This document shows, in pieces, positions 51,975 through 63,687 of a stretch of 64,000 bases of DNA. Source of the stretch: Benincasa hispida (lineage: Eukaryota; Streptophyta; Magnoliopsida; Cucurbitales; Cucurbitaceae); assembly GCF_009727055.1 (NCBI RefSeq), contig NC_052350.1, positions 18,660,840-18,724,839 of the forward strand, in the 5' to 3' direction. Every line of letters starts with the position of its first letter. Positions within the stretch are counted from its first letter, which is position 1. The notes below the pieces were generated by a model that searched no databases, was not told the DNA's origin, and was given only the letters and a program-made list of their open reading frames with translations. Position numbers and translations under genes: made by a program.

Positions 51975-52081
51975 AATTAGAATAAGGTTCAACTAACATA
52001 AACATTATTATCGACTTCGAGGTCAAATGTTTGATTCTTCACCTCACACTTTAATTACAATACATTTGCAAAAAAAAAAAA
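51975..52081 (+). repeat. SINE-like remnant with A-tail
   Basis: AAGGTTCAACTAACATAAAC (A-box side) and GAGGTCAAATGTTTGATTCT (B-box side) are followed, about 35 bp later, by an A-run at 52070-52081. Confidence 0.45.
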
Positions 52082-52539
52082 GAAAAGATAATTGTAATTG
52101 GTGACACTTTTATAGTTAATAATTAAGTGTATAACAACATTTTTAAAGAATTGTAAATAAAGTAAAATCTATCAATGATAGACTCTATCGTGGAAAGATT
52201 CTTATTAGTGATAGACTCTATTGGTAATGGTTTTGAGAGCTAATTTTGTTATATTTGCAAATTATTTTGCAATGTGTTATATTTATTACTACTTTACGTT
52301 TAATTGTTATATTTGTAATTATCCCTAAAAAATATCTCTATTTTTTGAAATGATGATGAAACTTTTCAAAACTAGTAAAAGTTCATTAGAATAATCTATG
52401 AAAATTAAGATTCAAACGTTGCCATGTTATTGTAGGTTAATATCATAACTAAATTCCAAAATTGGGAGTAAAATGTGTAACAATAGACACAATACTAACA
52501 ACTGAAACTTGTTTGATGTAACAGAGCCACAATTGTCAA

Positions 52540-53512
52540 ACAATGCTCTGCCAAAATTCCTCTCTTTCTCCAGCTATAACCACCACCATAAGAATCAACA
52601 ATAAGATGTCATACATAGATGTTATGATGCTCCAAATGACAAGTACGGGACCTCGCTCGTAGGTTGTTTTCAAAACCTAATTCGTAATCATTTAAGCATT
52701 ATTTACATTCTTGGGCTTAAGATTTAGAGAAGTGTCCTAAATAAATCCTCTAATTTCATTCGCCCTTGTATTATTAGATATTTTGCACTAATAATATACT
52801 ACTTACGTAAATCAGTGTGTCGATTAATTCTTATTCTTTCTTCTTTGCTAATTGATTTTGTTTCCATGGTAACGATAACCATAGAAATTCTAGTCTCCTT
52901 CCTTTCCCAGTAGGTTTCTAAAGCAAGCAAGCAAAAAAAAGACACTGGAATTTGGGACTACTACTTAAAAAAGCACCAAACTTTCATCTGCCATTTGTTA
53001 CAGAAGACAAAATGAAGAGAACAGAAGAGAAAGCCATTGTTTCCATCTCTCTCTCTCTCTCTCTCTTTCAAACCCATGTTCATTTCTACAGTTTAACATG
53101 CAGTAGCTGTAATGGCTTTGGAAAACAGTGCTTTTGAAGATCCTTACACACTTACTTTTTAATAAAATAAAAATACCCAACACCCATCATCCTAAACACA
53201 CCCTAATCATTTCAACCCCACAACCCCTCCTCCCTTGCCTTTCTTTTTCTTTTCTTTATAAATCAGAAAAGAAAAAGCAGAAAAAAAAAAAAAAAAAAAA
53301 AGGATAAAGAGGAACCCATCTCTCTCTTGGATTGAAACTCAATCTTCTTCCCCCTCTTTCTCTCTCACTCTGCTTTTACTCTGCTTTTCAAAGGTATCCC
53401 AATGTCCTCCCCACCAACCGCCATTTCTTCATCTTAAAGCTTCATATCCATCAATGTCAATCTGTAATTACTAGAAAGAGAGAAAAAAAGGGGTTGGGGA
53501 ATAAAAGGAAAG
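52540..53512 (+). promoter_or_regulatory. Promoter and 5' leader region of the reticulon gene
   Basis: TATAAAT at 53257-53263 lies about 250 bp upstream of the start codon and could be the TATA box. A CT microsatellite at about 53045-53067 and pyrimidine-rich stretches at 53215-53260 and 53340-53375 are typical of plant core promoters and leaders. The transcription start is not fixed. Confidence 0.4.
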
Positions 53513-56500
53513 ATGGATTTGGGTAGAAGAAAAGCAGGGGTTAGTAGTAGTACTGTGGTTTCAGGGTCTGTTTGGGAGAGCAGAATGAAGATGGATGAAG
53601 TCAAAGGTGGGATTAAGGTTTTCAATGGAGAAAATGGAAGTAATAAAGAAGGTAGAGCTGTAACAAGAGCAATGTCCAAGAGAATTGGTTTGGAGGGATC
53701 TGAAAAATCCCTAATTCAGATTGGAAAAGGGAAGAGCCCAATTCAGCTCAGGAAGATGAGATCTGAAGAAATTGAGAGAAGCCCAAATCAGCTAAGGAAG
53801 TCAAAATCTGAATTGGTTGAGAGAAATGAAAAAACCCCAATTCAACTCAGGAAGGTGAAATCAGATTCCATTAAAACGATCGTCGATGAAAATGCTAAAG
53901 CTATTGTTGTTGTCGGTGGAAGAAATGGGAAAAATTCAGAGCATCTTCAAAATCCAGAATCAGAATCAAATAAGGATTTGGATGAAGTCGAGAAGGGAAT
54001 CCATGGATCTGTTAAGGAAATTGAGAAACCCCAAGTTGAGATTGAGACATCTTGTAAAGAATTTGGAGTCTGCCATATTTCAACCGTTTCGAGTCAAAAA
54101 GTTTCGATCAATGACAGTGATGTTCAAGATGAAAATGAAGCCAATGAAGAGGAGGAAACAGAGGAGGAAGAAGAAGAAGAAGAAGAAGAAGAAGACATTG
54201 AAATTGAGAAGGAAAGCTTCGATATCAAGGAGATCAATTTACCAGAACCCAAAAAAGCCGTGAATGAGGTGAAGAAATTCCACCAAATCTACGAAAAACC
54301 AGTTCCAGTTTCCACTAAATCCACTTTCAGTAAGTAAAATCCATTATTCTTCCATTAAAGCAATTCTTGTTCTTGAACATTCTGTTCTGTAATTGTCAGC
54401 TTCAAACGAATATCACAGCTTCCAAGAAAAAAGCAACAAATTGCAAAACTTAGGTACATTGAATTCACGATCCTCTTCTTCTTTTTCTTCATCTCTTGGA
54501 TCTTAAAGATTTCTCAACCCAATTGTTTTTACTTTTTGGTCAGTGGACTTAGTAATGTGGAAGGAAGTATCGAGATCTGCTTTCGTTTTTGGGATTGGAT
54601 CTTTTATTATAATATCATCTTCCTATACTGAGGACATCAACATCAGGTGAGAAACATAAAAAATCCCATCTGGGTAGCTCTGAAAAATTCATAATCAAAC
54701 CCAAATTTCCATGAAAAAATGAAATCTAAAGTACTCTGTTTTCTGCAGCTTTATTTCTGTGGTGTCATATGTGGGACTCTTCTATCTTGCTGCCACGTTC
54801 TTGTATAGATCCATTATTTGCAGGTAATTTGATTAATGTTTTCATGAGAATCGGTTGTGAGTTGTGAGTGAATTAAGAGAAGAAGAAGATGAAGAAGAAG
54901 AAGAAGAAGAATGTGAGAGTTTTTTGTCTGTACTTGTTTGTTTGTTAATGGGAATCACAAAATTTCAGGGGAGCCATTGATATGGACAATGTAAGGCATG
55001 TGATTGGAGAAGAAGAAGCAATTTGGGTTCTTAAATTGGTACTCCCTTATTTCAATGAGTTCTTATTAAAACTCAGAGCTCTGTTTTGTGGAGATCCTGC
55101 AACTACAATGAAGGTAGGATTTTGCTCTTGTCTATAATAATAAATTTAATTATTGTAAGGTAAAAATACATTTTTGTCCCTATGTTTTTGTTTGGTTTTT
55201 TCCATCTTGTTCACAGGTTTACACCATCCGTTTTGATTTCAATTTAGTTTTTCAAAATATTACCATTTTATCATTTTTTTAAATTTCAAGATTTTTTCTT
55301 TAGTATTAATATTAATATCTTTTAATTAATTAAAAAACTAAACATTATAATTAATTATGTTTCTCTATTTTTTTTATCACTATTAAAATAAATTTAAAAT
55401 TTTACTTCATAATAATTTTAAATTAATTAATAGATAATAACACCAATAATAGACGTTGCCATTAATAATTGAGTGAATATTTAGAAAAGAAAAAAAAAAG
55501 TTAAATGTGCAAATATATCTTGAAATTTAGAACCCAATTAAACACAACTCAAATCTCAAAAGTAAAATTGTAACATCTTAAAATTTAGGGACTAAATTGA
55601 AACCAAATTCAAAATTTAAAGATTAAAAAGTGTTACTTTTTGAAAGGGACCATATAAAAATTAAATCTAAAATTTAGGGTTGTATGTATAGGGAAAATAG
55701 CTTTCTGATCCTTAGATTTTGGATGTAATTTCTATTTAGTCCCTATGTTTAAAAATGTTACACATTTAGTCCCTTCTGGTAATCATTTGGTTTTTTGTTT
55801 TTGTTTTTTAAAATTATGCTTATTTCATCCATATTTCTTATAATGATTTGCATTTTTCTTAAAATACAATTGTTGAATTCTTAGTCAAATTTCAAAAATA
55901 AAAACAAGGTTTTAAAAGTTATTTTTTTTTTCAGTTTTCAAAATTTGACTTGGTTTTTTAAACATTGTGAAAATTAGATAATAAAGGAAGAAATTTTGAG
56001 ATGAAAGTAGTGTATTCATATGCTTATTTTTCAAACACAAAAACAAAAAATAAAATGGTTATCAAACGGGGCCTTAGTCTTTGTTTTGAGTTTGATTTCA
56101 ATTTAGTATATAAGTTTCAAAATGTTACAATTTTACCTTTGATATTTAGGTTTTGTTTCAATTTGGTCCCTATATTTAAAGATTCACACTTTTAACTTTG
56201 ATTATTCACTAAATACTCATTTTTCCATCTTTAGTATTAATTTATGCTAATAAATTAAAAATTACTAAAGGAATTATAATTAATTAAGTTTCACTATTTT
56301 TAAAATTAATAATTTCACTTCATAACTATTTTTAAAGAATTAATAAATATTGACGTCAACGATGGAAAATGAATATTTAATGAAAAATCGTGATTAAAAA
56401 TGTAAAATCTTGAAATTTAGGGACCAAATCGAAACAAAACTCAAATCTCAAGGGTAAAATTATAACATTTTGAAACTTATGGATTAAATTAAAATAAAAT

Positions 56501-56577
56501 TAAAAACTTAAGAATCAAATATATGACGTTTGAAAATCCATGGACTAAATAAAAATTACACCCAAAATATAGGGGGG

Positions 56578-56613
<36 letters not shown>

Positions 56614-59252
56614 AAAAAAAATTGAAGAAGGTACAGAAATAATGGTTGATTTATTTGCAATGATGCAGCTGGCTGTACTGCTATTTGCCTTGGCTAGATG
56701 TGGCAGCTCCATAACCGTCTGGAAAGTCGCCAAATGGGGTGAGAATTATATTTTACATTAATTTCCCTTCATTTCACATCTCAATATAAACAATTCAACT
56801 TTCTTCCATCTTTTTAACCTCCAATTCATTAATTTTCTATTTTCTTTTTTCTTTTTTTCTTTTTGAAAATTAATTTATTTATTATATCCATTTTATTTTT
56901 AGATTCATGAACCTTAAAAATGTGGAAGGTTGATTAAATTTGTAGTTTAACTTCTTTTTCTAACATACAAATTTGAGCTCTTCCTCTTTTAGTCTAAAAT
57001 ATAATATCTTGAAGTTAAATTACAAACTTTCTACATTTTGGGGAAAAAATTGAAATTTAATCCTTAATTTGATAAAATCTAATGAATACTCTCCATGGTT
57101 TAATAGGAATTAGAATCCTCATAAATAGTCTCTACTAGAAATTCATTTTGAATATTAAACTTAGATGAACTAAATTCTAATTATAAATTATAACAACTAA
57201 ATTCTAGTAATGAAATTCATACTTTAACGATATTTTAGTTTACTAAACAAATGAAACTTGATAAATAAGGTAGAGCATATTTATTTATTTATGTATACTA
57301 ATATAATAAAGTCCTTTAGCATTTTAATTTATGTGAATTAAATTTGTGTGTGTAGGATTTTTTGGAGTATTTACTGTACCTAAAGTCTGCTCTTCGTATT
57401 CCTCGCACCTGGCTGCTTACGGTACATTTATTTATGTATACTAAAATGTCACTTTTGTCCCTTTCACGATACCGTTGAGTTATGTTCCCAATGTCACTCT
57501 TCAACACCTTTTTCGTACTTTTCTTTCTCCCTGCCCCACTCTTCTCCTTTCCCAAATTATTCAACATTTTTTTTTTCTTTTTCTTTTGGATAAAAAAAAA
57601 ACCTTTTCTTTTCTAGGTTTTAGAACTTAATTTCTATTTGATAATTAAATTTCAAAGGTTTTATGTTTTTATTAAAGTTTTGAATTTGATTTTAATTTAG
57701 TTCCTATGTTTCAAAATATTATAATTTTATCCTTAAGGTTCATTTCATTTTCATCCTTAAGTTTCAAAGATTTACGCTTTTAACTTCGATTTTTATTAAA
57801 TATTCTTATTTGACGTTAATGTCTATTAATTAATTTTCAATAATTATGAACTCAAATTATAAAATTCATTTTAATAATGATGAAAAGATAGTGAAACATA
57901 ATTAATTATAACTCTTATAAATTAATTAATATACATTAACACATATTGAAAATGAAGGTTCAGTAAAAAAATCGAAGTTGAAAATATAAATCTCGAAACC
58001 TAGTGCAAATTGAAACAAAACACAAACTGCATAAATAAAATTGTAACATTTTGAAACTTGGGGACTAAATTGAAATCAAACTCAAAACTTAAGAACAAGA
58101 TATGTAATAATTTTGAAATGTAGAGACCAAATAAAAACAAGACCCAAAACCTAGAAACCAAAAAAATATCTTTCAACTTTTTTTTCCCCCCCTTAAACAA
58201 CCATTTTCTCGTTTAGACTATTATTTTATTTACATGGTTGCAAGAACTTTTACTTTCATTTTGGTTGATAAATGGTTTATTATACTAATATATAGTTTAT
58301 ACCATTGATTTCATGGTTAGATAGATGTTTGATTATCCACTAAAAAAAACTATTGATCTACAAAACAAACTTAACTTCACTAAAAATGTTTTTTTTTTTT
58401 AATTAATACAATATATTAAAGCTCATCTTCTATTGTGGATCCATAAGCCCACGGCACGCTATCAAGGTGGGCTCCAAGCTTTGGGCCGACCGGTCCAAAA
58501 GTCACAAGATCTAGTTTAACCCACCCACCCAGCAACATTGGGCCTTGATGGACCTTGGGCCCAATTACAATTCCTCAACGCAATTAACATTTTAATTGGG
58601 CCATTGCAGCAAAATTTTGGGTTCGACGGTTTCGTGATGCATGGGAGTCATGTTCTCATAAGAAGGGAGTAGCTGTGGCAATCTTCGTACTTGTATGGAA
58701 CTTGTCCTCAGTAGTCGCTCGTGTTTGGGCTGGTAATTATTTCTCACTCCTTTCGAATTCAACAACTCAAAATTATTATTATTTTACATCAACCATTATT
58801 AGGGTTGAAAATTGACGTTTCACATCATAATTAATGCATTATCCACTAAACTATGTTCTTAAGAGTACATGTCTTTACGTCGATTAAGATACGTTTATAT
58901 TGACGACTCGTTAGAATGTCCTTTTTCATGGACGTAACTAACATATTGTTAATAAATTATGTAAATCTCTATGCTAATTTTTTTAGTGTTTACTACTTGA
59001 TAGTTGATTTCATAACAAATGTTTTTTTTTTTAAACTTTTGAAAATAATTATTAAGTAGTTTTATTGTTGCAGCATTTATGCTATTTGTGGCGTTTCGAT
59101 ATTACCAGCAATCTTTACAAACAGAGGAGTGGGAAGAGGATGAGGTTGAAGAAGATGGAGACACGTGTCAAGCTTCTATTGGAAAGGAAAAGTATGGCAG
59201 TGGGTCCCTTTTTGGAGGCATCGGCAGTGCCAAACAAAAGAAGAAATTTTGA
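53513..59252 (+). CDS. Reticulon-like protein, RTNLB17/18/21 type (long N-terminus)
   Basis: Predicted 543 aa; ER-membrane protein expected to curve and tubulate the ER. Nine exons: 53513-54329, 54400-54453, 54544-54646, 54749-54823, 54969-55113, 56669-56738, 57356-57421, 58610-58732, 59074-59252, all in frame with GT-AG borders. Residues 1-290 are hydrophilic and probably cytosolic, with three PxQLRKxxS motifs (Pro76, Pro91, Pro109) and a Glu-rich tract near 205-232. The reticulon domain (about 291-495) begins VDLVMWKEVSRSAFVFG. It has a first hydrophobic hairpin (about 302-345), a loop with the conserved-type GAIDMDNVR and FLLKLRALFCGD stretches, and a second hairpin (LAVLLFALARCGSS to HLAAYG). 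It is followed by a hydrophobic VAVAIFVLVWNLSS segment and an acidic then lysine-rich C-terminus ending KQKKKF. The long N-terminus separates it from short RTNLBs; by memory it is closest to Arabidopsis RTNLB17/18/21. Introns 5 and 7 carry repeats. Confidence 0.93.
54150..54196 (+). repeat. GAA/GAG coding microsatellite (poly-Glu)
   Basis: A run of GAG and GAA codons in exon 1 of the reticulon gene encodes an almost uninterrupted glutamate tract. Length variation would change the protein without breaking the frame. Confidence 0.85.
55160..55680. mobile_element. Fold-back element 1 in reticulon intron 5
   Basis: The left end carries TTTGATTTCAATTTAGTTTT and AATATTACCATTTTATC. The right end carries their imperfect reverse complements (AGTAAAATTGTAACATCTT, GGGACTAAATTGAAACCAAA). 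The AT-rich core has TTAATTAATT words. Confidence 0.5.
55690..56575. mobile_element. Fold-back element 2 in reticulon intron 5
   Basis: The left end has TGTAATTTCTATTTAGTCCC and GTTTCAATTTGGTCCCTA. The right end has GGGACCAAATCGAAACAAA and GGACTAAATAAAAATTACAC, an imperfect inverted arrangement. It appears to be two related fold-back copies nested or fused. An AT microsatellite (56580-56611) follows just upstream of exon 6. Confidence 0.5.
56580..56611. repeat. AT microsatellite
   Basis: An uninterrupted AT dinucleotide run of about 32 bp, 57 bp upstream of the reticulon exon 6 acceptor. Confidence 0.95.
57607..58165. mobile_element. Fold-back element 3, in reticulon intron 7
   Basis: Same family as the two in intron 5: TTTGATTTTAATTTAGTTCC and AAAATATTATAATTTTATCC at the left, with the inverted counterparts AAATTGTAACATTTTGAAAC and GGGGACTAAATTGAAATCAA at the right. 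It is non-coding. Confidence 0.55.
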
Positions 59253-59800
59253 GAATAAAATCAATTTTCTTAGAAAATAAATTTTGGGTCTTTATTATTA
59301 TTAGCTTTCAACTTCAATCAGCATAGGCAGATGTTTGCTGTTTGATATTATATGGTCAATTTTTCTCGACCTTTTTTTTTTCTCTAAAAAAGAAAAAAAA
59401 ATATTGATCGCTCGGGTTTTTTTAGTTTCTATGTAAATATTTGTGGGTTAGTTCAATAAAATCAAGCAATCCATTATAGTTTTATTTTTTTTAACAGAAA
59501 AAATAAAAAATTAGAGTGTAGGTTCGAGATAGATATTTGAGATCGTGGTTTTAGTTTTAGTTTTTTTATTTATTATTATTTTTTTGGTCTTAAAAACCTA
59601 ACAAAAATAATACTATGAAAGTAATACTTTTTAGGTGGACTTAGGCCTACGTCCATTTTAATTCTGGTATTTTAAAATCTTCTAATTTAGTCTTTAATCT
59701 TTTAATAAATCTTTTAAATACCCCTTGCATTTAGCTTGGGGTTAAATTTCATTAGACTCGGGAAAAATGAGAAATAATGGTTAAATTAAGAATGGATGAA

Positions 59801-60660
59801 AAATATCGATATATATTTCTACACTTTAGGTTGTATCAATTTAAATCCCGAACTAATAATTGTATCAATTTAAACACTAAATTTTTGTAAGTGTATCCAT
59901 TTACACTTCTATATATTACTTTCCGTTTGGAAAAATCACGTGTAAAACTTTTATTTTTTGAACAAATAACTAGAGAGGTGAGATCCGTAGATGCACCAAA
60001 CTAAGATCCGTAGATGCATCAAACCATCTCAAGTAGGTTGACATGACCTTAGCACTCTCATCATACCCCAAGACCAGATAGATGCATTCATTCAAAAGGA
60101 TAAGAGTATATGTAAATCAGAGAGCAATAACAAAGCTTGAACAAAAGAAGCAATAAAGGATGCTAGAGGAAAGCCTTCTAGTTTAATGTAATAGTAGATG
60201 CATCATAATTACAAAATAGATCAGATTTTGTAGACCAAAGGATCGCTAGTGATAGAACATTGTCCCACAAATGTGATGTGTGTTTATCAACATTTTGGAA
60301 CCCCCAAACTTTCATGAATGGATTAATTTAGACTTTTAGTTGTTCCTTTATGTATTGTCCATCATTTAATCTAATCATCCATTTTGTAAAATCAACTTTT
60401 GAAGACATGTACATGTGTTTGAAAACTATGCATTGATGATTTTCAAATGTAGAAATGTAAGGTTAAATTGATTGACTGATAAAAATTTAGGAGTTTAATC
60501 GGCTCAAATTATAAGTTTAACACAATATTTGTGGAACAAAATTAGGAAGAAAGTGTAAATTGAAGCACTTACGAAAATTCAATGTTTAAATTGATACAAT
60601 TATTAGTTCAGGATATTAAGTAAAACAATCTCTAAAGTTTAAGGGTATAGATTAATATTT
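59801..60660. mobile_element. Fold-back (MITE-like) element downstream of the reticulon gene
   Basis: The left arm, about 110 bp (59801-59910, with GAACTAATAATTGTATCAAT and GTAAGTGTATCCATTTACAC), is an imperfect inverted copy of the right arm (60550-60660, with GTGTAAATTGAAGCACTTAC and ATTGATACAATTATTAGTTC). The interior has a direct repeat of GATCCGTAGATGCA near 59982-60020. No transposase frame is visible. Confidence 0.65.
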
Positions 60661-61009
60661 ACCTTAAAAATTTAGCCAAACTATTAGTTTGTTTGTTTAT
60701 ATAGTTGACCTATGAACTTTAAAAACTATATATTATTTCTATGAACTTCCAATTTCATGGTTAAGGAGTTTTGAAAGCATTTGATAAGTACTTAAACTTA
60801 AGTGCACTTTCAAATTTTTGTAATTTGGTCATTGGCATATCAACACTTTTTAATTTACAAAACTATTTGAAATAAAATTAAAATTTTAAGGATTCATGAG
60901 ACAAAAATGTCAAAGTTATTAAAATTTTAATTTACCCATATATATCTTTGAAAAATAAATAAACTGAATTTAACACAAAGTATAGATGTCACACACGATT
61001 CTATAACAT

Positions 61010-61440
61010 GATTATTGACAAAACATAATAACTTAAGATCAAATAATAACAACAGAGTTAGTGAGACACAGATATTAAAAACCTAGTTTGATACAATATC
61101 GCCTACGTTTGAGGGGTTATGTGTTTGATGGATAGAAATTTCACTATATAAAAAGTTTAACTACTATGACAAAGTACTTATTTAATAAACTCCCTCTTTA
61201 GTGACTTATGTACAACTTGTTCTTTAATTTCAACTTATGCTCCCATAAGTTTGAGCTCCCCTTCATTTCTACATAAATGCCTATACGAACTATATATGAG
61301 ATCCCCTCAATACAATATACTTATGCTTTCCCTAAGGGTGACATCTCTTCACCTTCACACCTTCAAAAGCAAGCTTTTCCTAAGTTTTGACTGTGTAAGA
61401 GTATATTAGCATGCATCAGAAGTAACAAAGATCAATAAAC
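61010..61440. mobile_element. LTR-like remnant
   Basis: GATACAATATCGCCTACGTT and TTGAGGGGTTATGTG, followed by short phrases such as CTCCCATAAGTTTGAGCTCC, recall the remnant at 40200-40870. The ends are not definable. Confidence 0.3.
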
Positions 61441-62075
61441 ATTCTAATTCATTAATTTTGGCAGAAACTAAAGCATACTCATCTAATACAAGAGGGTTTG
61501 TGGTCATACCTTTGTAGAACTCTTCAAGATCTTGTTCCTCAACAGTTATCTTCTCCAAAACTTACCGTGAACCACCTCAAGATCTTCCCCACTATCCTCT
61601 TGGAGCTTTAGAACGAGTTGTGGGACACAAGAACAACTTGAACCAACAGAAAACAAGGGAGAAGCTCACTGCACCAGTTTGTTTGAAGAACTCTTTCTTC
61701 AACATGAAATTTTCTCTAAAATCTTTTTGAATGCATGCCTCAAATTCACTCCAATCTTCTTTATTTATTGCAGGTGAACATGTAAAAAAGGTTATTGCAT
61801 GAGATGCAACTCATGCTTGGAGTAAATGAAGCCAATGTAAGTGGTACTTGTGTGAGCAAGTTAAAGATGGTAATGGAAAAACCGTTTTTTCTATTTTGTG
61901 TATTTTCAAATTTTCCTATTTTTATCAAATGATTTCAATAAATCAAATTTGATTTTAAAACTGAAAAAATATTATTAATTTTTATAAAATTAATTTTCTA
62001 ATAAAATTAATAAATAATCATTTAAATAATTCTAATTAATTTAATATCAAATATTAAATTATTTTTTTACATAAA

Positions 62076-62076
62076 N
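62076..62076. other. Ambiguous base (N)
   Basis: The single undetermined base in the window, in AT-rich repeat sequence next to the large LTR-like segment. Confidence 0.99.
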
Positions 62077-62639
62077 ATGAAATCTATGGGGTATTTATAG
62101 GTGCAGGTCTTTGACTCCAGCCTTGTGGTCCCCACTGATGGTTATGGTAATTCCGAAGATGGAGGGATATTATTCCTTCTGTTATGTAATTAGACTGTCA
62201 ATTCTGCACAACCGTTAGTTGTACATGTGTTTCAATCCTCCGCTTTTGCATTGCTCAGTTGCATCTTTCGATCGTGGATTTGCATATGGTGTTGTTTTTA
62301 TTACCGCATGCGGTTGAAAGTTAGCTCTAGATCGATTGTCGCATTGCACCGTCATTGCGGTAATCGTTTCTTCATTGTTGATTGACAGGGGTAATGTGAC
62401 AGAAATGCGTTGATCAGTTTCTCCTGAGCCTTGAGCGCAAGTAGTGACTTGGTTTCCTTCAAAACAGAGTAAAACTCGGCTTTTCTTCCATCTTTATGGC
62501 ATTAGTGGGTGTAATTGCGATCATTTATAATTATTGTAATTCTAAGCTAATCTTCATACAATCGATGCATATTTACTAACTTTTGGCCGCAATATCTAGA
62601 TACGGTGGCATAAATAACTTGTATTTCTACAAGTTATCG

Positions 62640-63687
62640 TCATGCTACTCTAAAGCTAATCCATTTACGAGCTAGTAGGGAGACCTCGTGGACCTATAGA
62701 TTATTGGCTCCAACGATCTAAGATTAATTGGCTAAACTCTTTATACCGAATTAACCCTCATTCGTTAACTAATGGGTCACTCCACTAAAGCCCATAGTTG
62801 AACTCCCCTCACTGTAGATATATTATGTTCACTCGATATAACCATGATCAGTAAGTCGATCATTCACAGCTCGTTCTTAATCACAGCTGGGTCAAGATTA
62901 CCATTTTACCCATGTAAATACATCTCGTTCTTTAAGTTTCCATTGGGCCTCTAATGAACAATTTGATTCATAATACTTATGAATCAATCCTTTCTCTATC
63001 ATGAGAAGATGAGGCCCTGATTGTTTAAGACCTGGAATTAGTACTTAAGGGAACAACCTATCTACTAACTCTAAAATGGGTAGGAGTGAATTTCATCTTG
63101 CAGGGCTATGTTCCCAGCTATTCATCCGGTCCTATCCCCAAAATGGGAGGCTTATTGAGTAGTGCTGTTGGACCACTCTCACCGTTTGCAGATCAATGGA
63201 TAATCCCGAACAAATAGGAGTTCATAGCTAGCTTATGATTAAGATTGAGTTAATCTAGGTTACTTAATAAATGAAATAGTCAGTTTTAACAGTAAATGGT
63301 CATTATAAAGAAAAGTGACTATTTTATGGTCTAGTCTATATGCAAACTCATTGCATAGGATGCCCTTACTCACATGTCTCAACATGAACGATCTGTGGAT
63401 CACATCGTTTGTAGCACTTTAAAACTCTTTGTAACAACTACAAAGTGGGCTGCATTGAATAGTGTTACCAGGATGAGATATCCAATTTCATCCATATACT
63501 TATTAGACCATTTATGCTATATACTGTTATATTGATCCTGTTTATGTCAGCACATCAAGTCAAAGTATTCATACTAGCCATGGATATGTTTATTGGTTTT
63601 TCATAATAGAATGCAAAATCAACAACTTATTATTATTGATAAATAGAATGTTTAACACAAACTGCGAGTTTTAGGACATTTCCAACA
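62640..63687 (-). mobile_element. LTR segment, minus orientation
   Basis: The minus strand begins TGTTGGAAATGTCCTAAAAC at 63687, a typical LTR 5' end. It shares blocks with 1030-1596 (GGATGCCCTTACTCACATG at 63359-63377; ACAAAGTGGGCTGC further on). It may continue down to about 61770, because the sequence there has a similar GC-richer, non-coding character. The 3' LTR end, primer site and coding domains were not found. It is probably a large copia-type or derivative element. Confidence 0.55.

Larger units (their letters stand above)
49140..52540. other. Intergenic repeat-rich region
   Basis: AT-rich DNA without genes. Besides the fold-back elements and SINE-like remnant listed separately, 49905-50035 and 52100-52330 carry the dispersed motif family with ATCAATGATAGACTCTATC-like words. 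Related copies lie at 3848-3960, 7010-7140 and 19380-19620. Confidence 0.5.

Noticed and set aside
52952..53183. Short frames over the CT microsatellite upstream of the reticulon gene
   Set aside because: They are translations of a simple repeat in the promoter or leader region, with no conserved features.
53886..54263. Lys-rich frame overlapping the reticulon first exon
   Set aside because: It is a shifted reading of the GAA/GAG tract of the reticulon exon, which is in the correct frame with the downstream exons.
14429..59252. Idea that CCT3, formin and reticulon form a functional cytoskeleton/ER cluster
   Set aside because: They lie far apart on different strands with separate promoters and an unrelated F-box gene between them. 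The shared theme is most likely coincidence.
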